Assembly (NCBI RefSeq): GCF_037102585.1
Contig: NW_027043829.1
Location: 1,054,001-1,118,000, forward strand
Reading direction: 5' to 3'
Length of the DNA: 64,000 bases
Origin: Saccharomycopsis crataegensis
Taxonomy: Eukaryota > Ascomycota > Saccharomycetes > Ascoideales > Saccharomycopsidaceae
Made by a program: the position numbers and the translations under genes. This document shows, in pieces, positions 10,235-20,035 of the stretch. The notes under the pieces were generated by a model. It searched no databases. It was not told the DNA's origin and saw only the letters and a list, made by a program, of their open reading frames with translations. The number at the start of each line of letters is the position of its first letter. The first letter of the stretch is position 1.

Positions 10235-10510
10235 TCATTTCTTTTGGGCTTTTTCCTTGGTCTCTTTGGCCACATTATCAACAAATGTCTTTTTGGCACT
10301 CTTGAAAATGGTATCCAATGTCCTATTATCAGAAGGAGCGATTCTTGCCACGACTTGTTCAGGCTTTTGCATATCCACCACCACGTACTCGTCGTCTCTG
10401 GAATCAACACAAGTGGTACCGGCCCAAGGAGCCTCATCATACTCCGCAAGAGTCACCACTGGAGGCTTTGAGTCAACGTACTCTGGGTATTTGGTAGCAG
10501 AGGAAGACAT
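10235..10510 (-). CDS. small hypothetical protein, 91 aa
   Basis: Runs from the first ATG at 10510 to TAA at 10235. I do not recognise the family. It begins MSSSATKYPEYVD, has an acidic centre with a PWAGTTCVDSRDDEYVVVDM segment, and ends in a Lys-rich amphipathic helix (FVDNVAKETKEKAQKK). No signal peptide or membrane span is visible. It is transcribed divergently from CSL4 across about 290 bp with a T24 tract, which supports a real promoter. The composition is ordinary for a folded small soluble protein. Homology cannot be judged without a search. Confidence 0.55.
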   Translation of the reverse strand: MSSSATKYPEYVDSKPPVVTLAEYDEAPWAGTTCVDSRDDEYVVVDMQKPEQVVARIAPSDNRTLDTIFKSAKKTFVDNVAKETKEKAQKK

Positions 10511-10801
10511 TGATAATGATGACAAAAAAGAATACTAATAATAATAACAACAATAGTTGTATATAACGCTGGAGAAATCAATACTTTTCACTGCTCATCT
10601 CGTACATCGACCCTTTGGTTCGCAGCCCGTGAAGAAGGTTTTTTTTTTTTTTTTTTTTTTTTTTCTTAAATTTTTCACAGAGAGGAAAGAAGGAACTAGT
10701 TAGTTGGTTCCCTTTCTCAAGTTTATATAGGTGCTCAGATCAGATAGATTAGGTGTGCTTTTCTATTTCATAATAACCTTAATACTGCTTGAATTTTAAT
10801 A
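10511..10801. promoter_or_regulatory. divergent promoter of small unknown and CSL4
   Basis: Contains CTCATCTCG (a partial PAC-like GATGAG on the other strand) near 10593, a 24-base T tract at 10640-10664 and TATATA near 10724. A role in ribosome-biogenesis-type control of CSL4 is only a suggestion. Confidence 0.35.
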
Positions 10802-11650
10802 ATGAGTGTGGAAATTCCTCGAGTAGTGGTGCCAGGACAACCAATTGTCCCAGAATTCGATACCGCCTCTCATAGTGCTGACCATACCATCACCCAGGCA
10901 AGAAAATACTTATCGGGTCCAGGAACCACTCTTTCGAAAATTCCTACCGGGCCAAACGAGGAAGTAAATGCTATTGTTGCCACTCTTAAGGGTAAAACCG
11001 TGATCTCTCCTAAATCAAAAGATAAGACCTCTTCAGCCTCGAAAGATGAGCTACCGGTGAATGAATTTCTTGTTAGTGTGGTGAATCACCAGACCCCAAG
11101 GGTTCCATTACCAAAAGAAGGCGATTACGTGCTTTGTCGGGTGATGAAATTAACATCACGTCAAGCGTTTGTGGAGATTCTTAGCGTTGATAACCAATCT
11201 TCGATCCTCGCAGATTCCGGGGTTGGGTCAAATGGGAGTTTGGGGATGGCCGGAGGCACATCACTCGTGGCCAATGTTAGTAGTGGATCAGTGGCTGGGA
11301 CTTCGGTGTTTTCACAAGCAGTGGGGGCCACCAATGCTTCGCTTGGAGCCCATCCTGCAGATTTAGGAGAAAGTTTCCGTGGGTTGATCAGAGTTCAAGA
11401 TATTAGAGCCACAGAGCGTGATAAGACCCAAGTGGTGGAAAGTTTCATGCCAGGGGACATTGTCAGGGCAGAAGTTATTAATATCGGTGATGGGGCGAGT
11501 TATTATTTGAGTACCGCGAAAAACGAGTTGGGAGTGGTGTTGAGTAGATCCCATGGGGGTAGAGGGGACATGCTATATCCTTTGGATTATGAAACTATGG
11601 TGAGTGTCAGTGGTCATATTGAGAAACGTAAAGTTGCCAAACCATTTTGA
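10802..11650 (+). CDS. CSL4: Csl4, cap subunit of the RNA exosome
   Basis: 282 aa, close to the 292 aa of S. cerevisiae Csl4. The N-terminal domain includes VVPGQPIVPEF and a GPGTTLSKIP segment. An S1 RNA-binding domain begins near residue 100 (LPKEGDYVLCRVMKLTSRQAFVEIL) and continues after a Gly/Ser/Ala-rich insert (about residues 140-185) with FRGLIRVQDIRATERD and DIVRAEVINIGD. The C-terminal zinc-ribbon-like end is EKRKVAKPF, diagnostic of Csl4. Csl4 caps the nine-subunit exosome ring and helps thread RNA for 3'-5' decay and processing in nucleus and cytoplasm. The low-complexity insert inside the S1 domain is longer than I would expect. Confidence 0.93.
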   Translation: MSVEIPRVVVPGQPIVPEFDTASHSADHTITQARKYLSGPGTTLSKIPTGPNEEVNAIVATLKGKTVISPKSKDKTSSASKDELPVNEFLVSVVNHQTPRVPLPKEGDYVLCRVMKLTSRQAFVEILSVDNQSSILADSGVGSNGSLGMAGGTSLVANVSSGSVAGTSVFSQAVGATNASLGAHPADLGESFRGLIRVQDIRATERDKTQVVESFMPGDIVRAEVINIGDGASYYLSTAKNELGVVLSRSHGGRGDMLYPLDYETMVSVSGHIEKRKVAKPF

Positions 11651-12796
11651 AAAAGATGATGGCACCAGAAGAGCAATAATTAAGCGGAATTACGGAGAAG
11701 GTAAGTTGGGCAAGGAACTCAAAAAGCGCGGTTTCGATAATGTATTTCTTGGGCGGCAATACATGGTAATATTAAATGCTATTCATTATCCATATGGTTC
11801 TCCCTATTGCGGTATGGTTTAGTTTGTAGCTGAATGGACATTTGTGGATGGTGAAGGTTATTGGGTAACTACTGATATTAAGGGTTAGTTGGTAACTGTT
11901 GCTATGGTACCACTTGGATATGGTCTAAGGATGTAGATAATCGTGGAGTTAACCGGCGTTAGTACCCAATTAATGGAAATATACCTGTAAGATGGTGATA
12001 TGTTATTTACATTATTTATATTATACAAAAATTAATTTATAAACTAAGAATGAAGAATGAACTTTGGTGGTGTTCTACGTGTAGATATTATTAGTAATAC
12101 AATTGCACAAGATGAGGAGGATGAATTATTATCCTCTTTGTAATGATTTAGTGGTGGTAGTAGTACTAGTAGTAGTAAAAGTCCACCTGTATATGACAGG
12201 CTGATTATATAATGGTTGCAGATAAAAGCGAGCCTACTTACATAATACAATACTTTTTTTTGTAGGCCGATTTTCACCACCACCGCACTGAGGGTGATCT
12301 GTCAAATCAAGGAAAAGCGCTATTGGAAATTTCCCCAATCATGAAGTTTAAGTGAAAAAAAACCACAACGAAAAAAAAAAAAAAAAAAAGAGAAATTAAA
12401 GAAAAAAAAGAGCAGCTCATCAATGTTTGAAGCGGCTCTCAAATTATGTTAGTTGTTCTGTTGAAAATTGGAATTAGATAAGATGTTGGCACCCCCGAGT
12501 GAAAATTGGAGAACGAAATAAACTGGTAATCAATTAATCAATTAATTAACTAATTAACTAATTAACGATTTATCGGATGATTTTATCATAAATGTCAATT
12601 AATTAGGAACCGCCGAAATGACACTTTTAGGGATTCTATTTGTTTTTTTGGTAATACACAATTCACTGACATAATCCGGAGATCCTTCCTCCACATATCG
12701 AACGTAATTTAGAAATGGATTGGAAAATTGGTACCAACCGGAGAAGTCAACTTTTAGAAGCTTACTTAGCAGATTAGCCTTGCTCACATCTTACAA

Positions 12797-12827
<31 letters not shown>

Positions 12828-14644
12828 TATAACCAAAGTACCATACCCTTCCCTTACATCAATGAAAAAAAAAAAAAAAAAATACCAAAATATCAAAGCA
12901 CCGCAAAAAAATCTACAACCAGAACAAACGTAGGAAGCGGCTCATTATTATTATTATCGCTGACCAACAAACAAACAGTCTTCAACCTCGATCTGAAATT
13001 TTTGTCAATTATTGCGGCATGACAGTTAGCACTGACATCATCGACATGTCTTTGATCTTACATTTTACTTTTTTTTAGCGTTGATTGTGTCTGAGATATT
13101 AGATACTTTCTAATATTTTGAAATGATCAACAAATCAATATGATGAAATAATATTTACGGCAAAGGGAAGTTGAAATGAATTTTGTTATGAAAAAAATTA
13201 AAGAAAAGAAAAAATAAAAAATAAGCAAATAATTACTTACCTGTAACGCTGATCAATTCCACATTCTTTGGTTGCGCCAATCTGCTGCTGTTATTTCCTG
13301 CCTGATCACCCGTATTCCTGCTAGATATCAATTCTATTTTGTATTGTTTTAGTGTCTTTGTGAACCAGATAGATTTGGAATTGCAAATAGACATACACTG
13401 GTCAAACCTGATATATGTGGGAACAACACGTAAAGGCCTCCTTTTCAGGACAAGTATAAACAAACCACGATTGAAAAAATTCACCACGGCAGCACCAACC
13501 GATGATGTTTTCAAAGCGTGAAACTTTAAAGTGAAAATATAAATTAGTGAAAAAAAAAATAGTAGTATATTATCAAAACTAGAAGAGCTTTTGGGAAGAT
13601 ATTGGTATCTCATTTATTTCAAATACCAAGTAAGACCTACTGATGGTTAATAACTATCGCTGAGATCATTAATGTTCGAAACGCTCTCTATCGACCAGAA
13701 AATCCCATGTAGAAGTAGCCCATACAAAGTTATATGGTTTATTTTTTGAGGTTTTTTCTTCCGAGAATGCTAAACAATAAACATTATTAGAACAAACAGA
13801 TCTTGCTAATTTAACACGACAGGCGTCAACAAACTTAGAAAAAAAAAAATATCAGCCAAAAAAAAAAAAGGTTTCGTAGTTAGGCACATGCTATGAAAGA
13901 AACTAACAATAGGTATGCTGAAGTCTATTGATATTCTTGTTGCGAAAAATAGAGTTTTATTTTATATCGCCTGATCGTTCTTATCATCCAGCGGGGCCCA
14001 AGTGGCCGCAAATACCGTAATTCAGAACTAAGACAGGACATAAAAAAGATAAATTAAAGATCGCCTAGAAGGACATTATCAATTAGAAAGAACGGTTTTT
14101 TTAGTGATGCTGCGTCGCCAATCGTCAGCTACTTACCGTGAAGTTTTGGCGGGGATCGTCAATTTTTTTTTTTATGTCGTGGCTTGATTTAGGCATAATG
14201 CATGAATCAGTGATGTGCCGTACTGCGACAGCATGCGTCCTATCAACCATAAATATCAAAGAAAAATTGCGGCCATAAACAAAAACAAATCGGTGTCCAA
14301 ATTTTTCATCTATGGTTGTTGTGGGCAACACAACAAAATGGCGAGCAATGAGGAATGTGTCAACTGGAAAATACCCCAGTGCTACTACTTTTTCTTTGGA
14401 AAATAAAATAAACACAAAATTACATTATAGTGTAAAATAAATAATAACCGAAAGCGAGCAGAATATTAAAAGCTAAAAATATGAATAAAGAGTCATTAGA
14501 AATAAGAGGGAATCATAAGTTCACAATCCACTGGTCGATGCCAGCAAAAAGAGGTAGAGAAAGTATCAAAATGGTAAATGCAGAATAAACAAACTAGAAA
14601 GAAAAAAAAAGAAAAACAATGCTGAAAATATAAACTGTAACAAA
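11651..14644. other. 3-kb gene desert between CSL4 and globin 1
   Basis: The longest stretch here without a supported gene. It holds TTAATTAAC-type repeats at 12529-12565, an (AAT)n run at 12797-12826 and A/T homopolymers. A GC-richer patch sits at 13988-14010. Several minus-strand open segments end at GTAAGT-like donors (13236-13241, 14131-14136), but no convincing protein emerges. In S. cerevisiae BNI4 (YNL233W) sits between CSL4 and the globin gene, so a lost gene, a centromere-like gap or a noncoding locus are all possible. I see no inverted repeats long enough to argue for a centromere. Confidence 0.5.
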
Positions 14645-15709
14645 TTAATAAGCGGTGCTCAATCTTTTCTTGCTTGGCAAGCCCATGGCACTCTTAAATC
14701 CTTGAAACATCTTCTTACCACTGCTCAAATTACTAACAATGTCTCTTTCTGAAGCGGTACTACTGTCACCAGTCTTGGTACTAACACCATCGATCGAAGA
14801 CATGTCTGGGAAGAATTTGGATGGAGATTTGCTCATCATTCCGACATTGTTAGAATCTTGTTCCTTGAGGTTTTTAGCAGAAGCTTTTCTAGAAGTCAAT
14901 CTTGATCCACCTCTACCAACCTTTGGCAAGAAGTTGGCGGTGGAACGAATACTAGCGGCGTCAGAATTATCGACACTCATGAATTTCAACACTGTAGATG
15001 GTTCAGTGAGCGATGTCGAGCTGGAAGAGGTGAATGATTCATTACCATCTTCCATTAATGATGATACGGTAGACAGCTGTCTGTCCAAGTCCATACCCCA
15101 ATCGAGTTCTTCATCCATGTGTCCCAAGGCAAGGGTATCTTCAGCACCGTTAGCCAACATGGTGTTAGCCAAATACAGGTAAACTTTAGCCCAAGCGTCT
15201 TCGGCTTGCAAAGTGAACCCTCTGCCGAATCTGTCAGCAAAAGTCTTGATGAATGCGGCGCCCATAAGGTCGAATTGCACTGGTTCAATCCCCAAGATTC
15301 TAGAATGACGCTTTCCAAGGGCATCAAGATAATCATCAAGGGCTCTTAAATCTTCCAAGTTGAGGACGGTCATTCGGAGGACCCCGGCAAATGAGGCGGC
15401 AAGATGTTTGATTGATGGGAAGAGAGTTTCAAGATCTGGAGCGAGACCTAATAAGTTACGGTAAAGCTGGTCACAGAAAAGTGAAGACGATGAACCGGCA
15501 TAACGGGAACGAGGCTGTTGTTTCGGAGCTTTCTTGTCTGAGTCGTTATTGGCAGCTGGAGCTGGAGCGTAGTTGATATCTTGTAACATCTGGGCCCATG
15601 TTGTACGAACGGTTTGAATTTCCGATGGAGACAACTGAAGAGTAACTGAGTATTTTTCAGTAGCAAGCACGTATGGGTTTTGTGGTTGGGGTTCAAGAGT
15701 GTAGTTCAT
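14645..15709 (-). CDS. globin-like heme protein 1 (YNL234W family)
   Basis: 354 aa. The globin fold spans about residues 26-190. It includes helix A (SPSEIQTVRTTW) and FCDQLYRNLLGLAPDLETLFP, with the CD1-region phenylalanine. The proximal F8 histidine is His135 in LGKRHSRILGIEPVQF. An inserted Ala/Pro/Asn segment lies at 49-72, between helices A and B. A Ser-rich C-terminal extension of ~160 residues looks regulatory. S. cerevisiae YNL234W is a heme-binding sensor-type globin close to CSL4, and this gene is near CSL4 too. A TATA-like TTATATATAT lies at 15831-15840, 120 bp upstream. A CTG codon (15176-15178, residue 178) corresponds to Gly225 of the second globin in this window. Confidence 0.87.
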   Translation of the reverse strand: MNYTLEPQPQNPYVLATEKYSVTLQLSPSEIQTVRTTWAQMLQDINYAPAPAANNDSDKKAPKQQPRSRYAGSSSSLFCDQLYRNLLGLAPDLETLFPSIKHLAASFAGVLRMTVLNLEDLRALDDYLDALGKRHSRILGIEPVQFDLMGAAFIKTFADRFGRGFTLQAEDAWAKVYLYLANTMLANGAEDTLALGHMDEELDWGMDLDRQLSTVSSLMEDGNESFTSSSSTSLTEPSTVLKFMSVDNSDAASIRSTANFLPKVGRGGSRLTSRKASAKNLKEQDSNNVGMMSKSPSKFFPDMSSIDGVSTKTGDSSTASERDIVSNLSSGKKMFQGFKSAMGLPSKKRLSTAY

Positions 15710-16500
15710 TGTGGAATATCAATGGAGAATGAATATGGGAAGAGAATACAATAAATTGGTAAGATCTGAAATGATTGTAAGATATTATTGAACGGAAATT
15801 GATAAAAGTTGCAAGGACCGGCCAGGGCCTTTATATATATCCAAGTGTCGTCGATGATCTTTAAAGTGACAGGGAAAGAACGTATATTCTGCATCTTGCT
15901 GCTGTCTGGGTTCGGATGACTACTTACACGCGCAGGGCATGGCAGGATGTATCATGAAGGGTGCGAAGGAGAAAGAAAACCCTCGTTCTAAATAAGGGGT
16001 TTGGAACACTCTCTTCCCCAATGCGGCAAGGGAACGCCGGTTCACAGAGTGGGGCTCACCGACGCGAGCGAATGGTTGGGATTAATTACTGGCTGGTGAC
16101 ATGGAAAGCTAATTAACTGAGATTCGAGACTCGCTGGAATGTGGTAATTATCACTTGTTGTTTTAATTTGTCAAATATGACTCCTTTGGCCCTTCCTACA
16201 GCCTACACCCCCGCACAATAATTGATAGGTATCTTTCGAGACCGTGAATAATCGCGGGTGTCTCAAACCACAATTCCTGCTAAGGGAAATATGATTGATT
16301 CAATGAAAATTGTTTCCTGGGCTGCCCTGCCCCGATGAAAATCTAACCTAAAGAAAAAGGAAAAAAAAAAAAAAAAAAAGTTTTTTTTTTTTTCTATTTA
16401 CTTTACAGTTCTGTGGTGATTAGTTAGCTATGACTACAATTATATTGAGAAAATAATACATATTATTAATTCCATGATCGACATCTTACAATATACAGTT
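15710..16500. promoter_or_regulatory. globin 1 promoter and PTH2 3' region
   Basis: Contains a TATA element (15831-15840) and an unusually GC-rich block at 15900-16275 for an intergenic region, with CG-rich words such as GACGCGAGCG. Facing A19/T13 homopolymers at 16361-16393 could fold into a hairpin and probably mark the downstream end of PTH2. No ORF is supported. Confidence 0.45.
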
Positions 16501-17088
16501 CTAGTACAATTTCAATTCCCCAGTAATACTATCCAACACCGCCTTGGGGGCTGGACCTAACCCTAATACTGTCGCGCTTCCCAGAGCGATCTGGGTGCGT
16601 CCAGCATCGTGGATCACCAAGCTGTTGACCCCACGATCCACTGCCATGGCGAACAACATATCCATTTGCTCCTCATCAGGACATTTCACTGTAATCTTGG
16701 CCTGGCCACTTCTTTCCCACCGTTGTAAAAGAGTTGGGTTGTAACTGGCAAGTGATGGGTTGGAGATCTGCTTATATAATCCCACGGCGGCGTGGCCTAC
16801 TTGAGCCGCCAGCTTACCTTTGGTCATCCCGAGATCCATTCTAATGGCGAATATCATACGTACTTCTCCGGGGATTTCATTCAACGGGGTAGAATCGATT
16901 AGAATAGGTGGTTCATCTTCATCCTCGCTATCGTATTCTTCATCCTCGTCATCTTCATCTTCTATGCGTTTTTTTGTAAGGATCTCCTCGCTTTGTTTGG
17001 CATCTACAAGGGTTTTTCCGATAAAGATGCCGGTTAATAACGATACCCCACCGATCGTCAAATAAGTAATGAGGTTATTGTTGGCCAT
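16501..17088 (-). CDS. PTH2: peptidyl-tRNA hydrolase 2, membrane-anchored
   Basis: 195 aa from the only in-frame ATG (17088). An N-terminal hydrophobic segment (residues 5-24, LITYLTIGGVSLLTGIFIGK) matches the mitochondrial outer-membrane anchor of the Bit1/Pth2 family. An acidic linker follows, then the PTH2 domain: MIFAIRMDLGMTKGKLAAQVGHA with catalytic-face Lys and His, GQAKITVKCPDEEQM, and HDAGRTQIA...GSATVLGLGPAP. Pth2 releases peptides from peptidyl-tRNA and in yeast also restrains UBL-UBA shuttle factors. The residue after QIA is encoded by CTG (16582-16584). That position is Ala in S. cerevisiae and Pro in mammals as I recall them, which matters for the genetic code. Gene order PTH2-PTC3-TatD is as in S. 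cerevisiae. Confidence 0.93.
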   Translation of the reverse strand: MANNNLITYLTIGGVSLLTGIFIGKTLVDAKQSEEILTKKRIEDEDDEDEEYDSEDEDEPPILIDSTPLNEIPGEVRMIFAIRMDLGMTKGKLAAQVGHAAVGLYKQISNPSLASYNPTLLQRWERSGQAKITVKCPDEEQMDMLFAMAVDRGVNSLVIHDAGRTQIALGSATVLGLGPAPKAVLDSITGELKLY

Positions 17089-18741
17089 GGTCTTGGTCTT
17101 GGTAATGAATGATCTTGTGGGGGCATCTCTATCACTCTCTGATTTTATTGTCTGTTGATTTTTCACCGCAAAAAAAAAAAAAAAAAAATCAAATAATCAC
17201 GTGAAAGACGTTGTATGATATACCGTCACCATGGATCCATCTCTGTGGTGATCTTGCACAACGAAAGTAAATTGAATTTTAATAAACATTATACAAAATA
17301 AATACCAGATTAGCTGGGAATGGTACTCTCCCCCCCCCATTCCTTATAGTGAAAAATCCGTTTTGTCCGCAGTGGTGATTGCTGATGCTGCTAACTCCTA
17401 TAGGTAGGTGAGCCATGCCATGCATCACACAGGAATCGTCTATAAAAATGGAGTGTGCAGAGAACCTTTTTTTTTTTTTTTCTGGGTGCTTTCTGTTTTT
17501 GGTTGTTTGACTGGGATCTGACGCATTTAATTTTCATCGAAGGAGCGTGAACCAACTATAATATATACTCCAAAACTATATTATTGTTGTGATTATTATG
17601 CTTCTTTTTATATAATACTTTATTATATTCTTATAATTCTCAGTATCGGAAGTCGCCTCCCCATTCTTGTTCCTATCTCCATACCATTAGTTAGTCCGAA
17701 CACTACCACAAGATCGCTCGGCATAAGCGAACCTTTTAGCATAAATGCAGCGTGGATGTGAAATCGCTTTTCTATGGCAATTCTCTTTCCTAAAATAGAA
17801 GGATCCATCTAAAGTGTGCCAACATCTCCCTTGTCCCACTGGGCTATATTTGCATCTTTAATTAATCTTCACGATCACTCCTACTATTGTCTCGTTTCCC
17901 TGGCTTACACCAATCGGTATTTTCTGTCAAATACTGCGATTTGTCGATCGATCGATCTCTGGAAGGTAAAACACACACACACACACCCCAAAAAAGGCAA
18001 GACAAGACAGTCTAGCTCCAAAGTCTACTTTTTGTGTAGGGCCAACCTAAAACTTAACAGAGCACCAACACCAAAAAGGAAAAGAAATTCCCCCACTCAG
18101 TTTTATGAGTGTTTTTTTCTTCTGGCTCAGATTGTTTTTTATCTGCTGCTTTGGTTTCCGTTTTCACACAGGTGCCAATCTTATTATTATTATGTCCATC
18201 GTCATACATATAAGATTTTCATAGGATTACCGCAAGCTTATTCAATAAATCAATTGAAAATGTAACTGCTCTAATTGTGAATTACGAAGAGCCAAGATTG
18301 GTTATTCAGAAAAAAAAAGTAAAAAAGTAAAAAAGTAAAAAAGTAAAAAAGTAAAAAGTAGAAAAAAAAAAAAGAAAGCTTGATATTCAAATACATTTTA
18401 TCAAATTTTAAGTGCTTGTTCACTTTGAATATCTTAATATTTCCCATTGATGAAATAGTATATGGGAAGGGAATAGGTATATAAGCATGAAACCCGATCC
18501 TCCATACACCTTAGAATAGAGATGTCCTCTCACATTAGCTTTTGATTATCCCCTCTCAGAATATACATGACTTTTGAGTTCATCACATTCACTTTGAGTG
18601 GCTTTCTTGGATGGTTTCTTGAAAGATCAGAAAGCCCTAGACAAAAATATCCGCCATCATACCAAAATCAAGATGAATGGAAATAGACAGTATTACAGAT
18701 AGTAATGTCCGTCCTATTTTTAACAACTTGGATCTCCAAAT
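17089..18741. other. intergenic PTH2 promoter and SPF31 3' region
   Basis: Holds an A18 tract beside PTH2, a C9 run near 17331, a GATCGATCGATC stretch near 17945, (CA)n at about 17969-17984, and an 8-bp tandem repeat at 18319-18357. A 149-codon open frame at 17816-18265 has no protein-like composition and was rejected. No RNA gene recognised. Confidence 0.45.
18319..18357. repeat. tandem repeat, unit GTAAAAAA, about 5 copies
   Basis: GT dinucleotides recur at 18319, 18327, 18335, 18343 and 18351 separated by A6, a period of exactly 8 bp. Likely replication slippage in a poly-A context. Confidence 0.85.
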
Positions 18742-19430
18742 TCATACTAACAAATCCTTCTTCTTCTTCTTTTTTTTCTCCAGCTTTTTAAGATAATGTT
18801 GCCAGTTATTCACCCGTTCATCACGATGATCTTCCCATTCTTTGTCTCTTTTCCTTTTGCGTTCTTTTATTTCCAATGCCTCTTCTCTTCTTCTCTTCAC
18901 TTCCCCATCTTTGGCCAATTTCTGCTTGATTTCCATTCTTTTCAAGAATTCCTCTTCAATTAACAATTCTTTTGTCTTTGCCCGCCATTCTTTCAAGAAA
19001 TCATCACTTTTGAGACGATCGTCATCAATACTCCACTTCTTCTCACGTATCAACACCCGTCGCGCATCACTAAAGATCTCATCCAATTGTCCCCGTTGTT
19101 GATCATCAGCCAACACCGCTTGGGCTTTTTTCAAACTATCAAACGCATCGGGGGCTCGAGGATTCGAGGTCTTGTCAGGATGAATCAAGAGCGATTTCTT
19201 CCGGTAAGTCCTCTTAATATCTTGTGGGGAACAACCTGGCTGAAGTGATAGAATCGAATAAGCATCAAGTTTGAAGCAATTGAGGATTCTGTCGATTTCT
19301 TTATCCTGTGATTTGGGTTAGCATATGGTTTTCTGTAAATTGCGAATACTCTGGGTATTTCCTAACTCACCTTAATAAGTTCTGCCTCCTCCTTAGCAAG
19401 GGTTTTCTCTATATCCTCGACATCACTCAT
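18742..19430 (-). CDS. J-domain protein of the SPF31/DNAJC8 family, spliced
   Basis: Exons 19371-19430 and 18742-19305 give 207 aa. The intron (19306-19370, 65 nt) has a GTGAGT donor, a TGCTAAC branch point and a CACAG acceptor. The J domain spans about residues 32-100 (DAYSILSLQPGCSPQDIKRTY, HPD in LLIHPDKTSNPRA, FDSLKKAQAVL). A long charged helix and a Lys-rich C-terminus follow; the VNNWQHYLKK end resembles DNAJC8. This nuclear family associates with spliceosomes in fission yeast and mammals, and I know of no clear S. cerevisiae member. It lies between PTH2 and PTC3, which are neighbours in S. cerevisiae. The run of about 7 lysines ending DLLV is encoded by a TTC/TTT-rich tract. Confidence 0.85.
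19306..19370 (-). other. spliceosomal intron of the SPF31-like gene
   Basis: GTGAGT donor, TGCTAAC branch site 11 nt before a CACAG acceptor; phase 0 after residue 20. Removal joins MSDVEDIEKTLAKEEAELIK to the J-domain exon. Confidence 0.88.
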
Positions 19431-19530
19431 GATAATAGCAATTTGGCGGGGACAGAATAAAGTGCTCTGCCATCTCTGGTCAATGAATAATAGAAAAAAA
19501 GTAAAGGGTGGCCCAATTTCCGGGTGTTGG

Positions 19531-19609
19531 TTACATAATCTCTCAGCCAATATCTTACGTAATCACACCCTCATCACTGATTACATAAGCTCTTCATATA
19601 ATTACGTAA
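19531..19609. promoter_or_regulatory. cluster of four TTAC(A/G)TAA bZIP-type sites
   Basis: TTACATAA at 19531-19538, TTACGTAA at 19555-19562, TTACATAA at 19581-19588 and TTACGTAA at 19602-19609, spaced 21-26 bp. Both TTACGTAA copies continue as TCACAC. TTACGTAA is the classic Yap/C-EBP-like bZIP octamer. The cluster lies about 100-180 bp upstream of the SPF31-like ATG and 430-500 bp upstream of PTC3. Confidence 0.6.
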
Positions 19610-20035
19610 TCACACACTAATCAGTGCCACAAAATCCCAAAAAATTTTCTTGAACAAAAAAAAAAAAATTTTCCGGCCCAAAAAAAAAAAAAAAAAAAAA
19701 AAAAAAGAATGAGAGCAGAGGTGTGTCAAATTTTTTATCCTTCTCTTTTGCCTCCAAGTTACATTATCAGTGTTTAGTGTTTCCATCTCTGTTGCTCTCT
19801 GGAAAAAAAGATTCTACCTGGAGATTTCTTTTTCTTTTTCCTGCTAGTTTCTTGCTTCACCAATATTCTAGTTTGTACTATATCACACGAACAGTTGTTG
19901 CTTTTTTTTTTTAATTGAAAGAAAAGTCCAAGGCAAGTTTAAGGAGAACATTGAAAGAACAAAACAAAATAAACCATTTCACTTTCATAACCTAAACCAT
20001 ACAATCATAAACAAATATTCAATTAGTATTAGAAG
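19610..20035. promoter_or_regulatory. PTC3 proximal promoter and leader
   Basis: Contains a long A tract (about 26, near 19681-19706), several short A/T runs, and a probable A-rich 5' leader immediately before the ATG. No ORF. Confidence 0.4.

Noticed and set aside
12602-12787. Minus-strand open segment with plausible composition in the 3-kb desert
   Set aside because: Lacks an in-frame ATG, is preceded by an (AAT)n repeat, and no acceptor/branch pair joins it convincingly to an upstream exon.
17816-18265. 149-codon plus-strand open frame in the PTH2/SPF31 gap
   Set aside because: Composition (HTHTH from a CA repeat, runs of Tyr and Phe, stray basic stretches) follows local simple sequence, and no domain or conserved-looking block is present.
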